A stretch of DNA of 19,521 nucleotides from JBBSBY01 sp038250835 (GTDB lineage: Bacteria; Desulfobacterota; Desulfomonilia; Desulfomonilales; Desulfomonilaceae), in the NCBI GenBank assembly GCA_038250835.1, contig JBBSBY010000066.1, forward strand, positions 1 through 19,521. Reading direction: 5' to 3'. The number at the start of each line of letters is the position of its first letter. Positions within the stretch are counted from its first letter, which is position 1. Below the pieces are notes generated by a model. The model ran no database searches. It was not told the DNA's origin and was given only the letters and a program-made list of their open reading frames with translations. This document shows, one piece after another, positions 7,377 through 13,773 of this stretch. The translations under genes and the position numbers were made by a program.

Positions 7377-8039
7377 TTACGCAAATCGCATAATCGAGTT
7401 TACATCTTCTCGTGAGCTTCTGAAAACACTTGCAGGGGCGTCGGGATGCGGATATCCCAAGGCTATGCCGATAACGACTTTCTTGCTGTCAGGTATGTCG
7501 AGGACCCGACGCACGATATCCGGAAAATGCATCGACGCCGCCAGGTAAATAGTCCCTAAACCTTCCTGAACCGCAGCGTAGCATATCGTCGTGCCGATGG
7601 AGCCGATGTCTAAAGAAGAATAGGGTTCATTCAGCTCTCCGTCTATGCATAAATACACCACAGCGGGAGCTCCGAAAAATTTGTACATATTTAAATAATG
7701 TTGAATTCGACCTTGTTTATCCTCTCTGTCGATTCCGATAGCGTTTAGAAGATCTCTGCCCAGATCCATATACCTTTGTTTATGGTCGCCTGTGAATTCC
7801 ACGGGCATTTTTATATTCGGCCTTGGAGCTGTGCCTTTCCGAGCCTCTTCAACGAATATTTCAGCCAGCTCTTTGGCTTTTTCGCCATCCGCAACGACAA
7901 TTTCCCATGGTTGGGTATTGCCCCAGGAAGGCGCCCATCGAGCAGTTTCAACCATTTTAACTATCTTTTCTCTCGGCACAGGATCCGGTAAGAAGGCTCT
8001 GACGCTGCGTCTCGCTAAAACTACATCTGTGAATTCCAT
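7377..8039 (-). CDS. Nitroreductase-family FMN oxidoreductase
   Basis: This 220-aa protein has the usual length and marks of the family. RRSVRAF at 10-16 contributes the FMN phosphate-binding arginines. APSWGNTQPW at 36-45 is the classic N-terminal FMN motif. A Gly-rich IGTTICYAAVQEGLGTIYL segment and a closing GIALGYPHPDAPA complete the fold. Enzymes of this group use NAD(P)H to reduce nitroaromatics, quinones, enones or flavins in the cytoplasm; the physiological substrate cannot be read from sequence. The start at 8039 is supported by GGGAGG five bases upstream. It stands alone: the NHL gene lies 284 bases downstream on the same strand, and a serine acetyltransferase gene is divergent on the other side. 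Confidence 0.93.
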   Translation of the reverse strand: MEFTDVVLARRSVRAFLPDPVPREKIVKMVETARWAPSWGNTQPWEIVVADGEKAKELAEIFVEEARKGTAPRPNIKMPVEFTGDHKQRYMDLGRDLLNAIGIDREDKQGRIQHYLNMYKFFGAPAVVYLCIDGELNEPYSSLDIGSIGTTICYAAVQEGLGTIYLAASMHFPDIVRRVLDIPDSKKVVIGIALGYPHPDAPASVFRSSREDVNSIMRFA

Positions 8040-8333
8040 TTGAACCTCCCGGTAGTACGGATTTTACTTTCGCCGGTATTGCAATCACTTTGAATTACCG
8101 GTGAAAACAAGTTAAACTTTGACTCGATACATTATGACGGCGGTACGGATGAGATGCTTATAGAATACTATACACCCGCAAGCGTTACAGCCAAGCAGTT
8201 TTTTGTTGATTACCTATTGCAGTAAGCGGTGTGATATACGATTCGTGATCAGTTGGTTGCTCGAATAGAATGTTACGAAGCCAAAAGTAAAGTGATATGG
8301 GGACTGACATCACTTTCACAGTTAGGAGCGGAC
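8040..8333. other. Divergent intergenic region with CCGGTA repeats
   Basis: These 294 bases separate the nitroreductase from the serine acetyltransferase gene and must hold both promoters. CCGGTA occurs at 8049-8054 and 8073-8078 and in reverse as TACCGG at 8096-8101, which could be regulator sites. I see no convincing -35/-10 pair. AGGAG at 8324-8328 is the ribosome site of the plus-strand gene. Confidence 0.35.
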
Positions 8334-9323
8334 ATGAGTCGAGATGATAAACTCAGAAGCGGCTACACATGCGAGTTTCGTGAAGATGAAATTCAACCGG
8401 TTCAAGACGATCGGATCAGATCAGCAATCAAACAAGTTGTCCAATCTTGTCTTGACGAAAGGACCGTCGATCATATTGGAGCGGCTCTGATTCCTTCCAA
8501 GGCCGAGGTAATTCGCATTCTGAATGTGCTTCAGGATATTCTGTTTCCGGGATTTTTTGGGCGACAAGAGCTGAGTGAGCACACATTGGAATACCATGTC
8601 GGCAGTGAAATAATGACCTTGTTTGATTTGGCTTCCGCTCAGATTTCCAGAAGCATACAGCATGAATGCCGAAGAATGGATAACCTGTGTGTGCAATGCG
8701 TTCAGAAGGGACGAGAAGAAGCCATAGTCTTTATAGAAAAGCTTCCTCAGCTTCGCTACACGTTAGCTAGAGACGTAATGGCACATTTCGACGGGGATCC
8801 GGCGTCAAAGAGTTTGGATGAAATTGTTTTCTGTTATCCCGGCCTATATGCGATATTTGTTTATCGAGTGGCTCATGAATTGTTTGTTCAAAATATTCCA
8901 TTGATGCCGCGCATCATGGGTGAACACGCGCATTCTCTTACGGGAATCGATATTCATCCAGGCGCCGATATCGGACCGGACTTCTTTATAGACCACGGCA
9001 CCGGCGTCGTGATTGGAGAAACGACGAATATCGGCTCTAGAGTCAGGATTTACCAGGGCGTCACCTTAGGGGCCTTGTCGGTCCCTAGAGGTTCCGAAGG
9101 CGGTGATTACCTGCGCGGTAGAAAAAGACATCCAACCATTGAAGATGACGTTACGATTTATGCTCAAGCCACGATTTTGGGAGGCGAAACGGTAATCGGC
9201 GCCCGCTGTGTGATAGGAGGAAACGTGTGGCTCACGTCCTCAGTTCCACCAGACACAACCGTGTTGATAGATCCTCCCAAGCATGTGTTTAAGGGCGAAG
9301 GACGCAACAACTCATCACATTGA
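8334..9323 (+). CDS. epsC: Serine O-acetyltransferase, EpsC/CysE type
   Basis: This cytoplasmic enzyme makes O-acetylserine from serine and acetyl-CoA, the first step of cysteine synthesis. The product is 329 aa, with a long helical N-terminal domain (about 1-190) and a left-handed beta-helix of hexapeptide repeats (about 210-315). Inside the helix are GIDIHPG (D216, H218) and IDHGTGVVIGE (H231). D216 and H231 are spaced like the catalytic Asp143/His158 pair of E. coli CysE. The DVMAHFDGDPAS and CYPGL motifs are typical of the longer EpsC subgroup. I chose the ATG at 8334 because TTAGGAG sits five bases before it; an in-frame TTG at 8253 would add 27 residues with no ribosome site. It is a single gene. 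No cysteine synthase is nearby. Confidence 0.93.
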   Translation: MSRDDKLRSGYTCEFREDEIQPVQDDRIRSAIKQVVQSCLDERTVDHIGAALIPSKAEVIRILNVLQDILFPGFFGRQELSEHTLEYHVGSEIMTLFDLASAQISRSIQHECRRMDNLCVQCVQKGREEAIVFIEKLPQLRYTLARDVMAHFDGDPASKSLDEIVFCYPGLYAIFVYRVAHELFVQNIPLMPRIMGEHAHSLTGIDIHPGADIGPDFFIDHGTGVVIGETTNIGSRVRIYQGVTLGALSVPRGSEGGDYLRGRKRHPTIEDDVTIYAQATILGGETVIGARCVIGGNVWLTSSVPPDTTVLIDPPKHVFKGEGRNNSSH

Positions 9324-9699
9324 ATGAGCTGAGTGTCGCTAGTCGGAGTGCTGTACATTACCATTCCCTGCGCTGATTGATTAAGCTCTTTGTGCGTGAC
9401 GGCATTATGAGCCTTTGCGCCGGCTTAGACAAAACTCTCGTGAGAGATTTATGTGTGACAATTGTCCTACGTTCGCCCAAATCGTGGACAGCGCTTACCA
9501 ATGTTTCAAATTGACGCATATAACCACCGTTCCCATGACTCTTAATTTAATTTTTAAGAGGTCAGATCGGCTACATGCACAGCAGAGGGTTTGATGTGTC
9601 CGCCGTGTCGGCGCCGTGCCCTGAGCTTGATGAATTTGGCCGAAGGTAGCGGCGAAGGCGCCGCTGAATTTAGAGGACCAACTTGATAATTAGTTAGTT
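9324..9699. other. Gene-poor stretch with inverted repeats
   Basis: No convincing gene is visible. It holds an AT-rich dyad, CTCTTAA/TTAAGAG at 9539-9560, and a GC-rich patch from about 9594 to 9665 with two GGCGCC copies. A 30-codon frame (9594-9686, starting MCPPCRRR) follows a weak AGAGGG site, but there is nothing else to support it. Together with the pseudogene to its right, this looks like decaying DNA. Confidence 0.4.
9648..9665. repeat. Perfect GC hairpin AGCGGCG/CGCCGCT
   Basis: Seven perfect base pairs close a 4-base loop (AAGG), giving a very stable hairpin, 325 bases past the serine acetyltransferase stop. There is no T-run, so it is not a standard terminator. Confidence 0.45.
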
Positions 9700-9864
9700 A
9701 TGATCAAAACTAGAATTGTAATTATTGTAAATATCCTGGGATTGTTTTGGATCGTCTCCGACTCTTTTACCTCGGAGACTCTGAGTAGAGCAATTTTATC
9801 CAACCTTGCAATCACGGAAGCCCCTGGATTCATGGGAATTGAAAGTAGGTTTCCCTTTGAATGA
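9700..9864 (+). CDS. Hypothetical 54-aa ORF with signal-like N-terminus (doubtful)
   Basis: An ATG at 9700 opens 54 codons. The first 19 residues are basic then hydrophobic (KTR followed by IVIIVNILGLFWIV), like a signal peptide or anchor. There is no Shine-Dalgarno close by; AGAGGA is about 24 bases upstream. An 8-bp dyad lies inside the frame, and its 3' end overlaps the broken SRPBCC gene on the other strand. No family is recognised. It may be a remnant or chance. Confidence 0.18.
   Translation: MIKTRIVIIVNILGLFWIVSDSFTSETLSRAILSNLAITEAPGFMGIESRFPFE
9754..9779. repeat. 8-bp perfect inverted repeat GTCTCCGA/TCGGAGAC
   Basis: Arms 9754-9761 and 9772-9779 enclose a 10-base loop. It is near the truncated end of the SRPBCC pseudogene (about 50 bases past its last codon). 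It could be a terminator stem without a U-run, or part of inserted DNA. Confidence 0.4.
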
Positions 9865-10181
9865 GTTGCACGGTCGAATCATCGATCCCATCTATTTCCA
9901 TAATATGTTCGCCGTCTATTATACCGGGAATAAAAAGACCGCCTTTCCAGCGTAATTCCCTGTTTTCATCCACCACTAAGGATTTCAGGTTTGACTTTCA
10001 TGTCCGTGGATAAAAACAGATGAACTAGAATCTCGAGTCGATCGCCTTCAATTGGAGCGCCTTTAACCTTCAACATCAGCGGGTTCCATTTGGGATACGA
10101 GTTGAAATCGCTAATCAAGTTCCAGACTGTTTCAGCCGAGGTGTTTATTCGAATTACAGTTAATATTTCACGTTCAAACAA
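9830..10181 (-). pseudogene. Frameshifted, truncated SRPBCC (polyketide cyclase/START-like) protein
   Basis: The frame from a TTG at 10181 gives an SRPBCC N-terminus: INTSAETVW, DFNSYPKWNP, then KVKGAPIEGDRL, standard landmarks of the family. It stops early after P-E-I-L-S-G-G. If one extra base near 9977 is skipped, the reading continues V-V-D-E-N-R-E-L-R-W-K-G-G and on through PGIIDGEH and VQLIQRETYF, just as family members do, then stops at 9830. The total is about 116 residues; the usual closing helix (roughly 30 residues) is absent in all three frames. So there is one frameshift and one C-terminal loss. The start has no good ribosome site. A sequencing error could explain the frameshift but not the missing end. 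Confidence 0.7.
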
Positions 10182-10276
10182 TGGCTTGCTCTACAAATCA
10201 TTAAAAAGTTTGTAGATTATACATTTAATTTGAACTATCAAAGAGAAAAACGAATCATCTTTTGTATAACCGTAGC

Positions 10277-10288
10277 AATTGCGCAATT
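10277..10288. promoter_or_regulatory. 12-bp palindrome AATTGCGCAATT upstream of the thioredoxin gene
   Basis: This perfect palindrome is 64 bases upstream of the -10 box at 10352. It is a possible activator or repressor site, seen only as symmetry. Confidence 0.28.
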
Positions 10289-10351
10289 ACAACCTTTAAC
10301 CATCCTTGTTGCTTTTGGGCTTTTTACCATGGACTAATATCAGATTGAGCA

Positions 10352-10357
10352 TATAAT
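10352..10357 (+). promoter_or_regulatory. Consensus -10 (TATAAT) of the thioredoxin-yqeB operon
   Basis: A perfect TATAAT is followed by a start region near 10364 and a GGAGG at 10373-10377. The -35 position (ATGGAC) is poor, so an activator may be needed. Because transcription would start at about 10364, the in-frame ATG at 10358 cannot be used. This fixes the start at 10382. Confidence 0.5.
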
Positions 10358-10381
10358 ATGAGAACAATCTCCGGAGGCGCC

Positions 10382-10810
10382 ATGAAGAGAACCGGTGTTA
10401 TCATAATTTCCGCTGTGGTCTTTTTGCTGATTGGCGGACTGTTTCTCGGCTGGTCGGCTTATAAGAAGTCACAGGTTGAGAAACCGGCGGCTGCAAATAT
10501 ACAGCACTTTAGCGACGAGACGTTTGAAAAAGATGTTGTTGAGACTTCTAAAACCATGCCCGTGCTGGTGGATTTCTACGCGGAATGGTGTTTTCCTTGC
10601 CGAATGCTTGAACCTATTCTTGAAGAAGTCGCGAACGAAATGAAAGGTAAAGCCGTTATCGGCAAAGTGAACACTGATAAGAACATGATCGGCAGAAAAT
10701 TCGGCATCAGCAAAATTCCCGCAGTTTTTATCATCAAGAACGGGGAAATCAAAAGCGCCTTCTACGGCGTGGTTCCCAAAGAAACTATTGTTAAGGCACT
10801 AACTGAATGA
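10382..10810 (+). CDS. Membrane-anchored thioredoxin-fold protein (WCFPC)
   Basis: This 142-aa protein has an N-terminal helix (about 5-24) followed by a complete thioredoxin domain (about 40-142). LVDFYAEWCFPCR carries the active-site C70-F-P-C73; thioredoxins usually have WCGPC. The cis-proline loop reads KIPAVF (P113), followed by the family's KNG(E) turn. The helix could be an anchor or a signal peptide, either way placing the domain in the periplasm as a disulfide reductase or thiol carrier. The ATG at 10382 has CCGGAGG five bases upstream. The stop overlaps the ATG of the next gene by four bases (ATGA), so the two proteins are co-translated. A thioredoxin paired with a selenium/molybdenum enzyme maturation factor suggests a redox or maturation link, which is inference. 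Confidence 0.9.
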   Translation: MKRTGVIIISAVVFLLIGGLFLGWSAYKKSQVEKPAAANIQHFSDETFEKDVVETSKTMPVLVDFYAEWCFPCRMLEPILEEVANEMKGKAVIGKVNTDKNMIGRKFGISKIPAVFIIKNGEIKSAFYGVVPKETIVKALTE

Positions 10811-11622
10811 GTCAACTGAAGAGACTTAGCGATCTGACGGTAATAATTCGCGGCGCCGGAGATCTTGCAACTGCTTGCGCTTGCCGACTTTACAGAGCCG
10901 GTTTCAAACGCATACTGATGCTTGAAATTCCACATCCAATGGCCATTCGTCGATTAGTTAGTTTTTGTGAAGCTATTTATGAAGGCAATTGGACCGTGGA
11001 AGGTATTTCGGCCAAACACGCGCATAATATTCATGAAGTGTTATACGCTTGGGACGACTTCATTGTTCCTGTTATCATAGATCCGTCCAATACAAGCAAA
11101 AGCTTTCTTCAACCGGATATTATCGTAGACGCCATTCTGGCCAAAAAAAATCTCGGGACTTCGGCAAACGACGCCTCGCTGGTAATCGCCCTGGGACCCG
11201 GATTCACCGCGCCCAGTGATTGCCATTATGTTATAGAGACGCAGCGCGGTCATAACCTGGGCAAAATACTCGATCACGGCGCCGCGGGGGCGGATACCGG
11301 CATTCCTGGTGAAATAGCCGGTCATGGCGCCACAAGGGTGATTCGCGCGCCGTCGGACGGCGTCTTTAAGGCTCACAAATCGATTTGTGACCTTGTTGTG
11401 GAAGGCGATTCCCTGGGAGTGGTATCAGGTGTACATGCCAAGACTGAGCTTTCAGGTGTGGTGCGTGGATTGATACGAGACCAAAGCGAAGTCATTAAAG
11501 GACTAAAAATAGCGGATGTGGATCCCCGTGGTCATGTGGAGTACTGCGGTACGATTTCAGACAAAGGTTTCGCAATTGCGGGATCAGTTCTAGAAGCCGT
11601 TCTAAGGCGCTTCAATAGCTGA
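10807..11622 (+). CDS. yqeB: YqeB/EF2563-family selenium-dependent molybdenum hydroxylase system protein
   Basis: This 271-aa protein starts with a Rossmann-like dinucleotide motif (IIRGAGDLATACACRLYRAG, about 12-31), then a long segment with VDAILAKKN and an ALGPGFTAP loop. It ends with a barrel-like part, including ETQRGHNLG, AGADTGIPGE and the GxVRGLIRD stretch. This is the order in the YqeB/EF2563 family, found with selenium-dependent molybdenum hydroxylases and thought to mature them (with XdhC-like proteins). It is cytoplasmic. Its start overlaps the thioredoxin stop (ATGA). No hydroxylase, xdhC or selD gene is in the window, so the partner enzyme is elsewhere. It converges with the glycosyltransferase gene with only two bases between the stops and no terminator visible. 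Confidence 0.85.
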   Translation: MSQLKRLSDLTVIIRGAGDLATACACRLYRAGFKRILMLEIPHPMAIRRLVSFCEAIYEGNWTVEGISAKHAHNIHEVLYAWDDFIVPVIIDPSNTSKSFLQPDIIVDAILAKKNLGTSANDASLVIALGPGFTAPSDCHYVIETQRGHNLGKILDHGAAGADTGIPGEIAGHGATRVIRAPSDGVFKAHKSICDLVVEGDSLGVVSGVHAKTELSGVVRGLIRDQSEVIKGLKIADVDPRGHVEYCGTISDKGFAIAGSVLEAVLRRFNS

Positions 11623-11624
11623 AG

Positions 11625-12899
11625 TTAGGCCCTAAGACTACTCTGCCCCTCTTTTTGAGGCTCTCTGAGACTTCTGCTGACAAGTCTTTCCAAGACTTGT
11701 ATGTAAATTTCATACTGACTTCCCCAGCTAAACGTCTTTGATCGCTCCATAGCGTTTGTCGCAAGGTTATGGCGCAGTTTCGGATTCTTGTAGAGTTCGA
11801 TGGTTTTAGCCGCAAATGCCGCCACATCCCCAGGTGGGACAAACGCAATGGCCTGGGGACCGTAAAGCTCATCCAGCACCGTAAGTCGTGAAGCGATTAT
11901 CGGTAGTCCCACGTTCGCCATTTCAGGTATCTTCAAAGAGAGGGCAATATCCATGTGGCAATCTTTGTATGCCGGATAAACGCCTAAATCCGAACTTTTC
12001 ATTATATCAGGCATTTGTTCGAGAGGCGCTGGTTCATTGAGCTCAACTGAGTCACTAATGTGCAGATTCGAAGCAAGTTGGGTGGAATTCCTGAGAGCTA
12101 TTCCTTCGTTTTTTAATCTAGTATAGATGCGGAGTTTCACATTTGGAATTTCCTTTTTTATCAATGGAAGCGCTCGAATTACCGTTTCCAGTCCATAGCG
12201 TTTGGCGACCGTGCCGACATACAGCAGAGTGAAATCTCTATTGTTGTTGGTTTTTGCAATCCTGAAAGAATTTTCCGCCTTAAAGAGATTCCCATCCGCG
12301 GCGTTCATCACTACGGCCATTTTAGCTCCCGACAAACCCCTTGAAGCAAGAAGGTCCTTGAAGGTCGGCGCAGCAGTAATTACAAAACTACTAAAATGGA
12401 AACAAAGACGTTCAATGAATACCTGCATCCAAACAATTGCGGATTGCGGCCCTTTTCCAAGTTTGGAGCGCGTCAGCTCAGGGGTTGGATCATGAACGTC
12501 AAAGATAACGACGGCTCCCATGATACGCGGTAGCAACGCCGCAAAAACCAGGAAATCAGGCGAATTGTGAACATGAACGACATCATAGCGGTTTTTTAGC
12601 TGAAGAATAGTCAGCTTATAAAACATCAACAAGGCCGCCAATGCCCATTCGAACACCAGTCCCGCGTGTTCCCGTCTGTTGCGCGTCATTGGGAGGGGAA
12701 AAACTCTAATGTGAGGATTAGCTGATTGCTCCGCGCCGGTCTCATCCGCAAGGCAGATAATATCAATAAAATGACCGTCCTTGGCCAGTCCTTCGGCGTA
12801 TCGCCGGACGCGAGCGTCTCTAGCGTAAATACTGTTTACCGGCATTGCGAAGCGGAGAGGCTTATATTCGCCCGGATTCTGCGGTTGAGTATTTATCAC
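11625..12899 (-). CDS. GT4-family glycosyltransferase
   Basis: The product is 424 aa from a GTG at 12899 that overlaps the previous stop by four bases (GTGA); another GTG at 12917 is possible. The N-terminal domain has the acceptor-side start (SIYARDARVRRYAEGL) and DVVHVHN, then FDVHDP. The C-terminal domain has LLYVGTVAKRYGLETVIRAL, the nucleotide-sugar domain entry typical of GT-B family 4. SLKIPEMANVGLPIIASR then carries the E-x7-E-like donor site. Such enzymes add sugars to lipid-linked glycans or surface polysaccharides at the inner face of the membrane. The donor and acceptor cannot be told. Its coupled partner is a BY-kinase-like protein, which points to polysaccharide export or regulation, though no polymerase or flippase gene is in the window. 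Confidence 0.9.
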   Translation of the reverse strand: MINTQPQNPGEYKPLRFAMPVNSIYARDARVRRYAEGLAKDGHFIDIICLADETGAEQSANPHIRVFPLPMTRNRREHAGLVFEWALAALLMFYKLTILQLKNRYDVVHVHNSPDFLVFAALLPRIMGAVVIFDVHDPTPELTRSKLGKGPQSAIVWMQVFIERLCFHFSSFVITAAPTFKDLLASRGLSGAKMAVVMNAADGNLFKAENSFRIAKTNNNRDFTLLYVGTVAKRYGLETVIRALPLIKKEIPNVKLRIYTRLKNEGIALRNSTQLASNLHISDSVELNEPAPLEQMPDIMKSSDLGVYPAYKDCHMDIALSLKIPEMANVGLPIIASRLTVLDELYGPQAIAFVPPGDVAAFAAKTIELYKNPKLRHNLATNAMERSKTFSWGSQYEIYIQVLERLVSRSLREPQKEGQSSLRA

Positions 12900-13552
12900 A
12901 CTATACGATAGAGCCACCTGGGGATATTGAATTCGCGCTTGTTTAGAATGGACCCCAGTATTTCAGCGCCTGACGTTTCCAATCTGCCCAATGCTTCATC
13001 AAGCACTTCGGAACGGGTAGCGTTCGCTTCCACTACTACGACAACTCCGTCCGTAAAACCGGATATTATAGTTGAATCGATATGGGCGAGAATTGCCGGA
13101 CTATCGATGAGAATGTAGCGATACCTTTTTCTGAGTTCAACCAGCACTCGACCCAGATGTTCCAGGCAGGATTCTACGGCCTCGCATCCTGCCGCATTCT
13201 TATTACCCGCCGGTATGATTGAAAACTCGAATTCACCGGCTTGATGGATGACTTGATCCAGGTCGGAGCCGCCTCCTAATAGATCCGTGAGACCCTCCTC
13301 AGAATTTATGTTGAAGGTTTTGGCAAAAGTTGGATTTCGGAGATTGGCTTCAACAACGATTATGTCTTCCGGACCGTGAAGACGGGCCAAAAAAGCGCTG
13401 AAGGCAAGCACAATGGATGTGACGCCTTCCGAAATAGTGGACGCGGTAAACTGGATCGCTTTGGAGCCGCTATTTTCGGTTTTTTGAAAAACCGACCGAT
13501 CCAATCTGTGAAATTCGTTGTCAAATTGGGTCACAAGCTGATCAATCATCAT
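12896..13552 (-). CDS. CpsD/CapB (BY-kinase)-like P-loop protein with degenerate ATP site
   Basis: The product is 218 aa from the ATG at 13552, six bases after GGGGA; a TTG at 13567 would add five residues. The fold follows tyrosine autokinases of polysaccharide export and MinD-like ATPases. There is a P-loop strand (35-46), a Walker A' strand (VVEANLRNPTF, 66-76), EEGLTDLL, IIPAG, Walker B ILIDSPAI (127-134), GVVVVVEANATR and ILGSILN. The P-loop, however, reads SEGVTS where GEGKST is expected, so the lysine is gone, and the Walker A' Asp is Glu/Asn. The C-terminus has one Tyr instead of a tyrosine cluster. It is therefore probably not a kinase or ATPase and may act as a scaffold or regulator. 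It is translationally coupled (GTGA) to the GT4 gene. Confidence 0.82.
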   Translation of the reverse strand: MMIDQLVTQFDNEFHRLDRSVFQKTENSGSKAIQFTASTISEGVTSIVLAFSAFLARLHGPEDIIVVEANLRNPTFAKTFNINSEEGLTDLLGGGSDLDQVIHQAGEFEFSIIPAGNKNAAGCEAVESCLEHLGRVLVELRKRYRYILIDSPAILAHIDSTIISGFTDGVVVVVEANATRSEVLDEALGRLETSGAEILGSILNKREFNIPRWLYRIV

Positions 13553-13584
13553 CCGGCATCCCCACAAATTACTTGAAAAGAAGC

Positions 13585-13611
13585 ACTATAGTTGTTAACC
13601 GACAAAGTCAA
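13585..13611 (-). promoter_or_regulatory. Possible promoter of the BY-kinase-like/GT4 operon
   Basis: TTGACT (13606-13611) and TATAGT (13585-13590) on the minus strand are separated by 15 bases, which is short. The leader would be about 30 bases. The boxes are good but the spacing is poor, so regulation by a protein bound upstream is possible. Confidence 0.32.
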
Positions 13612-13633
13612 GGTAAAGTAACGCTTTTAAAGC

Positions 13634-13664
13634 ATGTCCGGTTTCCTGGACATAACCGGTTATG
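13634..13664. promoter_or_regulatory. Overlapping dyads including a 14-bp perfect palindrome
   Basis: CATAACCGGTTATG (13651-13664) is a perfect palindrome. It overlaps a second dyad, ATGTCC (13634-13639) with GGACAT (13648-13653). Both lie just upstream of the proposed promoter for the operon at 13552 and 110 bases past the FtsK-nuclease stop, which suits an operator. Confidence 0.42.
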
Positions 13665-13773
13665 ACAAACCCGTAGATGGGCTATTTGAACTTCAATTGC
13701 TCGTGGGTAGCTTTTCATCAACGTGAAGGGTTGCGGCGCCGGCAGTTCACTGGAATATCCGAAATCTCCACCA

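Noticed and set aside
8253..8333. TTG start adding 27 residues to serine acetyltransferase
   Set aside because: No ribosome site there, whereas AGGAG is well placed before the ATG at 8334.
9594..9686. 30-codon plus-strand frame starting with a CPPC motif
   Set aside because: Weak ribosome site, GC-rich hairpin inside, arginine-rich composition without conserved pattern; probably chance.
10358..10381. Upstream ATG for the thioredoxin gene
   Set aside because: It abuts a consensus -10 box, so it would not be in the transcript; the next ATG has a strong Shine-Dalgarno.
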